41,680 nt of DNA from Arthrobacter sp. U41. Lineage in GTDB: Bacteria > Actinomycetota > Actinomycetes > Actinomycetales > Micrococcaceae. The position numbers were made by a program, and so were the translations under genes. The notes below the pieces were generated by a model. The model ran no database searches. It had not been told where the DNA came from and was given only the letters and a program-made list of their open reading frames with translations. Where the stretch lies: the NCBI RefSeq assembly GCF_007679325.1, contig NZ_VEGI01000008.1, positions 1 to 41,680 on the forward strand. Direction: 5' to 3'. Positions 1 through 7,098 of this stretch are shown here, piece after piece. The stretch's first letter is position 1. Each line of letters begins with the position of its first letter.

Positions 1-165
1 CCCCGCGACACCAAACAAAGCGACAAACTGCAGGCACGCGAGGAGGAGGACATCCAACGCGGCCGCGAACTCCGCGAGCAACACCGCGACGCCAATAAAG
101 ACCAGCCCGCACTGCATGACCCGGGCGCTCCACCCAGCGGTGCCAGCAAAATGGACCGCAACTGA
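1..165 (+). CDS. C-terminal tail of an unidentified protein, cut by the window edge
   Basis: Frame 1 is open from the first base to a TGA at 163-165 and encodes 54 residues. The tail is very hydrophilic and charged, with alternating acidic and basic residues (KQSDKLQAREEED, then RGRELREQHRD) and a Pro/Gly-rich end. It looks like a soluble or disordered C-terminus, perhaps part of a charged helix. No start is visible because the gene begins outside the window, and I do not recognise the family. Codon use is G/C-ending like the neighbours, which favours a real gene, but so short an open frame at an edge could be chance. Confidence 0.4.
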   Translation, partial: PRDTKQSDKLQAREEEDIQRGRELREQHRDANKDQPALHDPGAPPSGASKMDRN

Positions 166-374
166 TATCGATGCCCGTCTCAAGGTAGGGGGAGTCGACG
201 GAAGCTGCCCGGGTGGGGGGACGAACTTGTGGGAGAGGCGTACGGACGCGTCTGCAGCGTTTCGTCAGGCGGTTTGGCCGGCCAGCCTTGCCGGCGCCCG
301 CGAGCGCGCCGGCGCGGGGAACCGCAGACTCAGCTGCCCTCTCTTGCGGCGCGCCGTGAGGGCGTCCCTTCGTT

Positions 375-605
375 TCACCATGCCAAGGCTTTTTTCTGCC
401 GCGATTTGATAACCGACGTCTGCCCGCAGTTCGAGCAGGCTGTCCGGTATGTCTTGGACGTGGTGAAGACCGGGATGAAAAACAGGGTGAATTTTGTGGC
501 GTGTTCTTGGAGTCGGTGATGAACGAACTGGCCGCAATACTGGCAGGTTGCTGGCCGGCCGGGCAGCTCGTTCAGGACGGTTTTGAGGCCGAAGAGGAGA
601 AACAT
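375..605 (-). CDS. Small zinc-ribbon protein
   Basis: The 76-residue protein has two CxxC knuckles, CQYC near residue 21 and CSNC near residue 57, which together make one four-Cys zinc ribbon. Between them lies a hydrophobic and aromatic stretch (FTLFFIPVF), and the protein ends in a basic tail. I recall very similar small zinc-ribbon proteins, with the same FTLFFIP core, from Arthrobacter-type genomes. Their function is unknown; nucleic-acid or protein binding is only a guess. The ATG at 605 is preceded by AAAGG at a spacing of about 8. The gene stands alone, downstream of the GlxA-type regulator on the same strand with a gap of about 157 bases, so it probably has its own promoter. Confidence 0.8.
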   Translation of the reverse strand: MFLLFGLKTVLNELPGRPATCQYCGQFVHHRLQEHATKFTLFFIPVFTTSKTYRTACSNCGQTSVIKSRQKKALAW

Positions 606-762
606 AGGTGGCGCCTTTCGAAGAGCGAGCAGATCACGCGTCAGGGGAGAGTCTGGCAGCGGTGGCGCTGCCTACTCGCTCATGGCCCGGAGTGCCGATA
701 ACTTCATGACTGGAAGCAGCCGGGGGAGCGTTGCTGTCTTTGCTGGTTTGCATTTGTTGATG

Positions 763-1758
763 TCATGACTGTTCATGGCGGCGCTGCACGACCTTGCCAG
801 GCAGCGGGCCAATGAGTTGGGCGTCGAAGTGGCGTCTATATTCCGTCGGTGTGGTGGAAAAGGCACCGGCGAAGTTCTGTCGGAGGGTTACAGCGCTGCC
901 GAAGCCGCAGTCAGCTGCAACCTGGTCTATGGACAGGTCGGTGCTTTCCAGCAGCCGCCGGGCAGCGTCGAGCCGTCGGGTGCGGATCCAGGCCGACGGC
1001 GTTGTCCCTGTTGACGTCCGGAAAGCGCGCACGAAGGTTCGACGACTCATGTGCGCCTGGGTGGCGAGACGATCGACGCTGAGGGGCTCGCTCAGGCGGC
1101 CCAGAGCCCACTCGAGCAAGCGCGCCATCGGGTCGTCTGAGGAGCGCGGCGGAACGGGGCGTTCAATGTACTGCGCCTGTCCGCCGTCCCGGTGTGGGGC
1201 GATGACCAGACTGCGGGCTACCCGGTTCGCCGCCTCCGCCCCGAGCCGGGCCCTCACCAGATGCAGGCACGCATCCAGTCCGGATGCCGTGCCGGCCGAT
1301 GTCAACACGTCACCATGATCGATGTAGAGCACCGCCTTATCGAGAAAAACATCAGGGTGCCGGACAGCGAGGGAGTCGAACGCCTGCCAATGTGTGACGG
1401 CAGAACGTCCGGTAAGTAGACCAGCATCTGCTACGGGGATAGCGCCAAGACAGAGACCCAGGATAGTCACGCCCCGCTGGTGCGCCTGCTGAAGGACCCT
1501 GCGTAGGGATTCGCCGGGAGCGCGGCCGTCGTCGAACCATGAGGGCACCACGACGATGTCTGCCTCTTCCGCGGCGTTGGGGCCCTGGACACCTCCCAGT
1601 TGATAGCCCTCAGCCGTTCGAACGTGGCCCGCCTGATCGGAGAAAAGAATCGTCTTCCAATCGGCGATTCCTTGGCGCGTTACCTCGTCGAAAACCATCT
1701 GTGGAACTGCGAGGTGAAACATCGTCATGTCGTCGAAGGCATACACAGCGATGCGCAT
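763..1758 (-). CDS. GlxA-family transcriptional regulator (DJ-1/PfpI domain plus AraC helix-turn-helix)
   Basis: The 331-residue protein has the usual GlxA layout. Residues 1 to about 190 form a DJ-1/PfpI (class I amidotransferase-like) domain with the nucleophile-elbow motif GLCLGA, so the cysteine is Cys103. Residues of about 215-315 form an AraC/XylS domain with two helix-turn-helix units (LSVDRLATQAHMSRRTF and LSIDQVAADCGFGSAV). Such proteins usually act as DNA-binding regulators, often activators, with the amidotransferase-like domain as a possible sensor. A strong AAGGAGG site precedes the ATG at 1758. The gene diverges from a cysteine hydrolase gene starting at 1893, and the 134-bp gap probably carries both promoters, so the hydrolase is the natural candidate target. 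That link is inference. Confidence 0.93.
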   Translation of the reverse strand: MRIAVYAFDDMTMFHLAVPQMVFDEVTRQGIADWKTILFSDQAGHVRTAEGYQLGGVQGPNAAEEADIVVVPSWFDDGRAPGESLRRVLQQAHQRGVTILGLCLGAIPVADAGLLTGRSAVTHWQAFDSLAVRHPDVFLDKAVLYIDHGDVLTSAGTASGLDACLHLVRARLGAEAANRVARSLVIAPHRDGGQAQYIERPVPPRSSDDPMARLLEWALGRLSEPLSVDRLATQAHMSRRTFVRAFRTSTGTTPSAWIRTRRLDAARRLLESTDLSIDQVAADCGFGSAVTLRQNFAGAFSTTPTEYRRHFDAQLIGPLPGKVVQRRHEQS

Positions 1759-1892
1759 CCAGCCCCTCCTTCATATTTTGGCCCGGATCAATCGTATATG
1801 GGCATTCGTGCCACTGGTGGTCACGGCGTGGGATGCGAAGGATGGAAGGGTTGCCGTTTGGCGGCCAGCAAACCACTATCCGGGAGAACATC

Positions 1893-2531
1893 ATGAGCAC
1901 CCCTCGTCGCGCCCTTATCCTCATCGACGTCCAGCAGCAGTACTTCACTGGACCTCTTGAGATTCAGTACCCGCCGCACCAGGACTCTTTGGCGATGATC
2001 GTGCGAGCCGTGGACGCTGCGGCCGCTGCAGGCATACCCGTTGCGGCCGTACAACACAGTGCAGGCGAAGGCGCACCAGTCTTCGCGCCGGGCACACCGG
2101 AATTTGCACTTCACCCCGACATCGAACGCCGCAGAACCGATGCATGGAAGGGTGTCGTTAAGCAGTACGGCTCCGTCTATGCTGACACTGACCTCGCCGG
2201 TTGGCTGCGCCAGCATGACATCGACACCGTCACCCTCGTCGGCTACATGACCAACAACTGCATCCTGGCCTCGGCCGTTGAAGCGGAGTTCCTCGGCTTC
2301 ACTACCGAAGTTCTCTCAGATGCCACGGGGGCCATCAACCTCGCCAACGACGCAGGATTCGCCGACGCAAAAACAGTGCACACCACCCTGCTCGCGCTGT
2401 TGAACTCAAACTGGGCCGCCGTCAGCACCACCGATGCCTGGGCCGATGCTCTTGAAGCCCAGGAGGCTCTGAAAAAGAGCGATCTCGGCAGCTCGGCAAT
2501 AGCCGGGGCCGCACGCCTGACGCGGGTATAA
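1893..2531 (+). CDS. Cysteine hydrolase (isochorismatase-like)
   Basis: The 212-residue protein belongs to the isochorismatase-like cysteine hydrolase superfamily. The catalytic triad can be read as Asp12 (LILIDVQ), Lys90 (VVKQYGSVY) and Cys123 (YMTNNCILAS). The preceding cis-peptide region (GYMTNN) is also typical. Members hydrolyse amides, imides or vinyl ethers, for example nicotinamidase, N-carbamoylsarcosine amidase and isochorismatase. The substrate cannot be set from sequence, and this copy resembles the general actinobacterial branch found beside GlxA-type regulators. I placed the start at ATG 1893 because a GGGAG site lies just upstream and the LILID strand begins there; the longer open frame upstream crosses the divergent promoter region. 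A terminator-like hairpin follows the stop. Confidence 0.9.
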   Translation: MSTPRRALILIDVQQQYFTGPLEIQYPPHQDSLAMIVRAVDAAAAAGIPVAAVQHSAGEGAPVFAPGTPEFALHPDIERRRTDAWKGVVKQYGSVYADTDLAGWLRQHDIDTVTLVGYMTNNCILASAVEAEFLGFTTEVLSDATGAINLANDAGFADAKTVHTTLLALLNSNWAAVSTTDAWADALEAQEALKKSDLGSSAIAGAARLTRV

Positions 2532-2539
2532 CCGGCTGC

Positions 2540-2566
2540 CTCGGCTCCTCCATTGGGGGAGCCGAG
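2540..2566. terminator. Hairpin terminator after the cysteine hydrolase gene
   Basis: The arms CTCGGCTCC (2540-2548) and GGAGCCGAG (2558-2566) pair perfectly, and the stem extends inward by two G-C pairs and one G-T pair, leaving a three-base loop. It lies 9 bases after the stop of the cysteine hydrolase gene and before a convergent gene, a position fitting a terminator for either strand. There is no T-run, which is common in high-GC actinobacteria. Confidence 0.6.
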
Positions 2567-2655
2567 AACCCGGCATAGCCGGCCGTCAACGCCGGCAGTC
2601 GCGCCGGCGAAGACCACAGTCGGTCCGGCAAGGCGCGGGCCCCCCAGCGGAGCTC

Positions 2656-3063
2656 TCAGCCCAGGGAAGACAGGAGCTCCTCGCAGGCCTTTGCACAGCG
2701 GCGGCACGCTTCAGCGCAGCCCCGACAATGCTCGTGCATTCCGGCATGCTGCTCACACTCATCACCGCAGGCTTTGCATGCGATCCGGCATGTCTCAACG
2801 AGGGCCCGGGTGAGGTTTGCATCGTAGCCGGTGCGGCGGGAAAGGACGTTTCCGGTAGTGGCGCAAATGTCTGCGCAGTCCAAGTTGGTGCGGATGCACT
2901 TGGTTAACTCGGCCACCATGTCCTCGCTCAGGCAGGCATCGGCACAGGCGGTACAGGTCTGCGCGCATTCGAAACACGCAGCGATGCAGTCCGCCAGCTT
3001 CTGACGGTCAACGCCGCCGAGGTCTTTCGGATACGTTTCCAGCATTGAGGTGATATGACTCAT
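2656..3063 (-). CDS. Four-helix-bundle, cysteine-rich copper-binding type protein (DUF326)
   Basis: The 135-residue protein carries repeated Cys pairs in helical spacing (CIAACFECAQTCTACADAC, later CRIACKACGDEC and CRGCAEACRRCAKAC) plus several His residues. This is the pattern of DUF326 proteins, which fold as four-helix bundles with Cys lining the core; relatives such as Csp proteins store Cu(I). There is no signal peptide, so it should be cytosolic. The ATG at 3063 has AGGAG seven bases upstream. It converges with the cysteine hydrolase gene and has no partner in an operon. A role in binding copper or another soft metal is inferred from the family; metal choice cannot be read from the sequence. 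Confidence 0.9.
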   Translation of the reverse strand: MSHITSMLETYPKDLGGVDRQKLADCIAACFECAQTCTACADACLSEDMVAELTKCIRTNLDCADICATTGNVLSRRTGYDANLTRALVETCRIACKACGDECEQHAGMHEHCRGCAEACRRCAKACEELLSSLG

Positions 3064-3352
3064 TGGTCCGCTCCTGATCCATGCACGAGACGAGGATCCG
3101 ACGGGCCGCCGGACCCTATATCGACAGTAGCCTTACTACTCTGGGTTTGACCACCCTGAAAAGGCGACCGGGAAGTTCGCCCGGAAAGGTGGAAAACGCC
3201 CGGAAGTTGCCGTGGAACACAACCTGGGGCTCACGTGCGATCCAACCATGTAAGTCTGGACCACGCCATTGGAACGATGCGTCAGCCAGGGGTCGATACA
3301 ACTGCTTTGCATGGCATTGCCCGTTGCCGTTCAAAAAGGCCTCACGCGTCGA

Positions 3353-3637
3353 AGTGCGTCCGGACGCCTGCACCACCTTGTCCACCTGCTCTTCGGGGTG
3401 GCAGGCCTCTTGATGGCCCGCACGCCGCCCCGTCCAGGAACTTCCTCCTCTACGGTGGCATCGTCTACCTCGTGCTGTGGGCTCTTTGGTCACTTCGTTG
3501 GTGATGACAGCCCGGCGAACTTTGTCCCGGTCAACAACGCGGACAACTGGCTCCATCTGGTTCTGGGCCTGGGCATGATCGTGCAGGCACTGCTGCTTTC
3601 CCGAAGCACGGACAGGAGCCAGTCCCCGACCCGTTAG
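3353..3637 (+). pseudogene. Decayed DUF4383 membrane protein gene, two compensating frameshifts
   Basis: Two overlapping frames together rebuild the C-terminal half of a DUF4383 membrane protein. The frame starting near 3353 gives LHHLVHLLFGVAGLLMART. The adjacent frame then gives RNFLLYGGIVYLVLW (from about 3436). The first frame resumes with GDDSPANFVPVNNADNWLHL and LVLGLGMIVQALLLSR and ends at 3637. Intact DUF4383 proteins carry these blocks in one frame, so there are two shifts, near 3425-3437 and 3480-3490. The N-terminal helices of the family are not recognisable upstream, and there is no good start. The gene is most likely dead. A sequencing error would have to occur twice and would still leave the missing N-terminus unexplained. 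Confidence 0.75.
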
Positions 3638-3730
3638 TGGCCACTGGATCGGGCAACAACGCCCGAGTCTTGCCGACGCTGCCTGCTCATGGCAACGGAC
3701 CGGGGTGCGGTTACACGGGTGCCTGACGGT

Positions 3731-5227
3731 TCAGTCCAAGACCGGCAGCTTGGCGGTGGTGGGGCCCTGCAGGACGTCGCCGGAGGGTGTGAAGCGGGAT
3801 CCGTGCAGCGGGCAGTCCCACGTGTGTTCGGCGTCGTTCCAGCTCAAAATTCCGCGCAGGTGGGTGCACACCGCCGACACCCGGCAGGTGACGCCGTCGA
3901 CAGTGGAGACCGCGACGGGATTGCGGCCGTGCCTGACGATAATTCCTGCACCTTCGGCGGGGACCGTGTTTGTTGCGTTGTCAGGAGCGGCCGTTTCGGC
4001 TTTCGCCCATCCTTCGGCCATGGTTTTAACGGTGTCGGCGTTGAGTCCCACTGCGGAGGCGGCCCCGGCGGGTGACGTGACCCTATGGTGGATGGTATCG
4101 GCCCAGGGCAGTTGGCCGCCCAAGATGTCGGCGGTGATGGCCAGTGATGCTGCGATGCCGTTACTCATGCCCCATTTGTTGTAGCCCGTGGCGAAGAGAA
4201 TCTTGCCTCCGCCGCGCGGCAGTTTGCCGAAGAAGGGCATGAGATTGGTGGCCTGGTAGTCCTCTCCCGACCAGGTATGGGTCGCTTCCGCCCCGGGGAA
4301 GTGCCGAAGCGTCCAGTCCAGCAGTTCATCCAGCCGGGCCTTGGGGGAGCGTTCCCTGCCGACGTGGTGTCCGTTGCCGCCCGCGATGAGGATTTCCCCG
4401 GTGTCGCTTGGGTACGTGCGGAGCGAGCGGCCGGGCGTCTCAGCGGACAGATACATGCCGGACGGGACGGTAGTCGAGGCCGGCACCCGGAACGCCGCGG
4501 CGTAGGACTGGGAGGCTCTCAGCTTGGCGAAGTACAGCCCGCGGTCCAGGATGGGGGCGCCCGTGGCCAGCACGACATGCCCGGCGTGAACGTCGCCGGA
4601 GTCGGTCCTGAGGGAGAGGGTCTTACCGTTGGTAACATTTCGGACCCGCACCCCTTCAACAAGAATCCCGCCATGGGCGCGAAAGTCCGCCGCGAGGCTC
4701 TCGAGGACGTCCATCGGGTTGAACTGGGCTTGGTCCGGGAGGCGGATGGCGCCGCGGGTGGCGAAAGGGAGCCCGGGATCTTTCACTTCTTCGACGGCCA
4801 GGCCCGCTGCACTGCTGACCGCAAGTTCCGACCGGATGCGGTCCGCCCCTTTATCGGATACCGCAAAGGTGTAAGCATCCCGGCGCTGGAAAGGGACCGC
4901 GTTGTCCTGGAGATGCCGGAGCAGCCAGGCCTGGCCTTCCCGGTTGGCTTCGACGTAGGCGTTAACGACCTTCTGCGGGTACTGCCGGCGCAGGCCTGAC
5001 AGCACCGTGCCCTGAAGAAGGCTCAGCTTCGCGGTCGTGTTGCCGGTGGTCCCTGCCCCCACCGAATGGGCCTCCAGGACTGCCACCGTCATGCCGGACC
5101 TCGCGAGAAGGGTGGCGGTTGCCAGGCCGGTGATCCCGGCCCCGACGACGACGGCATCGTAGGTGGATCCCGGCGAGAAATCATCGACCGGAATCGCCCG
5201 GTCTCCGTCCAGCCAGAGTGACGTCAT
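3731..5227 (-). CDS. FAD-dependent oxidoreductase with C-terminal Rieske [2Fe-2S] domain
   Basis: The 498-residue protein has a DAO-type FAD-binding fold with the dinucleotide motif GAGITG at residues 29-34 and a central DAO substrate domain. The C-terminal Rieske domain has iron ligands Cys454/His456 (CTHL) and Cys472/His475 (CPLHGSRF). This fusion is a known family in which a glycine/D-amino-acid-oxidase-like module can pass electrons to an attached Rieske cluster; substrates are generally unknown. The SGNTTAKLS-type segment (TTGNTTAKLSLLQG) near residue 60 is typical of the group. The start ATG at 5227 overlaps the stop of the upstream cysteine hydrolase (ATGA), so the two are translationally coupled and probably act in one pathway. 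No signal peptide is visible; it should be cytosolic. Confidence 0.93.
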   Translation of the reverse strand: MTSLWLDGDRAIPVDDFSPGSTYDAVVVGAGITGLATATLLARSGMTVAVLEAHSVGAGTTGNTTAKLSLLQGTVLSGLRRQYPQKVVNAYVEANREGQAWLLRHLQDNAVPFQRRDAYTFAVSDKGADRIRSELAVSSAAGLAVEEVKDPGLPFATRGAIRLPDQAQFNPMDVLESLAADFRAHGGILVEGVRVRNVTNGKTLSLRTDSGDVHAGHVVLATGAPILDRGLYFAKLRASQSYAAAFRVPASTTVPSGMYLSAETPGRSLRTYPSDTGEILIAGGNGHHVGRERSPKARLDELLDWTLRHFPGAEATHTWSGEDYQATNLMPFFGKLPRGGGKILFATGYNKWGMSNGIAASLAITADILGGQLPWADTIHHRVTSPAGAASAVGLNADTVKTMAEGWAKAETAAPDNATNTVPAEGAGIIVRHGRNPVAVSTVDGVTCRVSAVCTHLRGILSWNDAEHTWDCPLHGSRFTPSGDVLQGPTTAKLPVLD

Positions 5228-5802
5228 GACAACACTTCCTGTCCCTTGGGCGGAGTCATCAGGCGGTTTATGATCTCCGCGATCGGGAGAATCTGCTGCC
5301 GGTATTCGCGGCAGAGAATTTCCTGGACTGCGGCAGCAGCCTTTGGGTTCTCCGACGCCGTCGCCTCGGCGGCGTAGATGACGCGGAGGTTGTGGCCGAA
5401 CGCATCCGCCGCTGTCTGTGCGATGCAGTTGTGCGTGGAGACCCCGGCGAGCACTATCGTGTCGACGTTCCAGTTCCGCAGCCGGAGCAGCAGATCCGTT
5501 CCCAGGAACGCACTGTCCCGGGTCTTCACCATCTGAGGCAGGCCTTTGACCGCGAGCCCGGGGACAAATTGAGCCTGGGCCGTGGCCCGGAAAATGAACC
5601 CCTGATCGTCCTCCAGCATGTTCAGGGTCCAGGTCGATTTGTCCTCTTCGTGCTCGGTTTTCACCAGCAGGACTTTCGTGGCCCTTTCCTGCGCTGCAGC
5701 GATCAGTTCATTGCAAGCAATGGTTACGCCCTCCCGGCAGTTGCTGAGGACCGGATCCTCGAAGAAGGCATTCTGCATGTCAATGATCAGTACCGCGATC
5801 AT
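5224..5802 (-). CDS. Cysteine hydrolase (isochorismatase-like), coupled to the FAD-Rieske gene
   Basis: This 192-residue isochorismatase-superfamily protein has the triad Asp8 (LIIDMQ), Lys93 (VKTRDSAF) and Cys126 (GVSTHNCIAQT). The VKTRDSAFLGTDL block is the classic lysine-containing loop of the family. I set the start at ATG 5802 because of the strong AAGGGGGG site upstream; the longer open frame adds residues before the first beta strand that the family lacks. Its stop overlaps the start of the FAD-Rieske gene by four bases, and its start overlaps the end of a small upstream gene by 23 bases. The reaction is probably hydrolysis of an amide, but the substrate is unknown. It is only distantly similar to the hydrolase at 1893. 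Confidence 0.9.
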   Translation of the reverse strand: MIAVLIIDMQNAFFEDPVLSNCREGVTIACNELIAAAQERATKVLLVKTEHEEDKSTWTLNMLEDDQGFIFRATAQAQFVPGLAVKGLPQMVKTRDSAFLGTDLLLRLRNWNVDTIVLAGVSTHNCIAQTAADAFGHNLRVIYAAEATASENPKAAAAVQEILCREYRQQILPIAEIINRLMTPPKGQEVLS

Positions 5803-6094
5803 GGGCGTTCCCCCCTTCGTGGCCCTCCACGCCAGCAACGGGATCAGTACTACTGTCGGCTGGCGAGTGCGCCATTCGCATTCCTTCACGCAGTCTGATG
5901 CGGGCGCCGGGGACCCCTATAAGCGTTGCCTGACCGCCTCCTTCGGCTTCCAGATTCAGGTGCACGAGCCGATGCCGGCGCTCTTGAGCCAGAACGGTGA
6001 AGTGGGAACCGGCGAGTGTCAGGACTTGCCCCTCCCGGACTTCACGGAGGCTGTGCTTGAGAAACCAATCGTGGCCCGCGGTTTTCTTGCTCAT
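5780..6094 (-). CDS. Small conserved-looking protein of unknown function
   Basis: The 104-residue frame begins at ATG 6094 after AAGGGGG at a spacing of 8. The first 75 residues look like a compact beta-rich fold (REGQVLTLAGSHFTVLAQ, then RHRLVHLNLEAE). The last 30 are His/Gly/Asp-rich and appear disordered, partly because they overlap the start of the next gene. I do not recognise the family. The good ribosome binding site, the position as first gene of a tightly packed trio and the ordered N-terminus support a real gene. The C-terminal tail overlapping the hydrolase start by 23 bases could reflect an altered or run-on end. Confidence 0.55.
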   Translation of the reverse strand: MSKKTAGHDWFLKHSLREVREGQVLTLAGSHFTVLAQERRHRLVHLNLEAEGGGQATLIGVPGARIRLREGMRMAHSPADSSTDPVAGVEGHEGGNAHDRGTDH

Positions 6095-6503
6095 GAGTCC
6101 GACCCCCTTTTTCGTGCTGCTGCCGGTGAGTATCCGCATTCACCGCGCAGGGCTACCCAGAGGTGCCCGCGCCGTTTCCACCTGCCGGCCCCTCTGGACC
6201 GGGGAACAACGTGTGCCCGGAGGGTCGTTTGGCGTGTGGCACTCATCAGTATGCTTACTATATGCCTGTCTGCATACCTGTGCCAGAGGCCTCCGCAACT
6301 CCCCATGACAGGGGGATGTGAATGGCAGATACGTGATGGCGAAGGCCGGCCTGGTCCCGTCCCTAGGCCAGGACAAGAAGGCCGGTTTGCTGGACCGGTT
6401 CTGACGCACCGGGTGACGATCCGGTTTAACGGCGTGGGCAACAGGAGCCCGGAACTGGAATAGTCACCGAGGCGGAGGTTCTTAGGAGCATCACAGGTGC
6501 TGA
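6095..6503. other. Gene-free stretch with a palindromic site
   Basis: I see no convincing coding region between the small protein gene and the GAF remnant. The stretch contains TATGCctgtctGCATA at 6261-6276, and an AGTATGC copy at 6249-6255 that pairs with GCATACC at the right end. On the minus strand a TATAGT sequence at 6257-6262 could be a -10 element for the trio running left, but no good -35 is visible. A promoter and operator here are possible, not shown. Confidence 0.35.
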
Positions 6504-6529
6504 AAAGCCCCTTTGGTCGCCGGGGCTTT
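6504..6529 (-). terminator. Rho-independent type terminator behind the GAF remnant
   Basis: AAAGCCCC (6504-6511) and GGGGCTTT (6522-6529) form a perfect 8-bp stem with a 10-base loop. Read on the minus strand the stem is followed by a short T-run (GGGGCTTTTCAGC). It begins at the TGA that closes the second reading frame of the GAF-domain remnant, so it probably terminated the original gene. Confidence 0.65.
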
Positions 6530-6991
6530 CACTCCTCGAAGTGAGCAACTGCCTCGTGTGGGCCCGCAAGGCGTTCCACGATTGATTGCGCCACGTCGTG
6601 AAGCTTCTGGTTCCGCTCGTTGGAAGACGCCCAGGGCGCCGCGGACGTCGGCGGCAGCGAGCGCACTGCGATACTCGGGCCAGCGGGGGTCTGACTGGAC
6701 ATCGCCGAGCAGGACTGGAACACCACTGTCCAACGCATCGACACAGGGGCCGTCCCCCAGCGCCTGTTCGATTCTGTCCAGGACCACGGCCCTGTCGCTG
6801 CTGCCGCCGATTGTGGCCGTGCGTTTGCGCATGCGCAAGGTCACGGCACATTCAATGGGTGCCTTTGTAGCCTTGGACATCATCTCGGCTGCGAAGACTG
6901 TCAAGCCTCCGAGGACAGATTTGATGTCCTCTGTGTCGGCGATCAGGTCGACCAACTGTTCAAAGTCATCTACCAACTCGTCGGACACCAT
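6529..6991 (-). pseudogene. GAF-domain protein gene, frameshifted and shortened
   Basis: From ATG 6991 the frame encodes about 120 residues of a GAF domain of the type found in GAF-ANTAR regulators. The recognisable core is the block with GDGPCVDALDSGVPV and SDPRWPEYRSALAAADVRGAL. After GALG the frame degenerates into Arg/Pro-rich sequence. A neighbouring frame instead continues as SSNERNQKLHDVAQSIVERL and stops at 6529, exactly where a terminator begins. The second half of the GAF domain and any ANTAR domain are missing, so there was probably an internal deletion that also shifted the frame. In the first frame an unrelated run-on reaches 6491. The start lacks a strong ribosome binding site. 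Function is most likely lost. Confidence 0.65.
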
Positions 6992-7098
6992 GTCTCAATG
7001 TAGAAGGGGGCCGTCACGACCACAACCATGTCAGGCAAAGCTGGAACATTTCGGGACACCCCGGCTGACCCCCGCACCTTGCCTTGCTCTATTTCTTG

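Noticed and set aside
305..316. Perfect palindrome CGCGCCGGCGCG
   Set aside because: Pure G/C palindromes arise often by chance in such GC-rich DNA, and no promoter or gene start is placed to use it.
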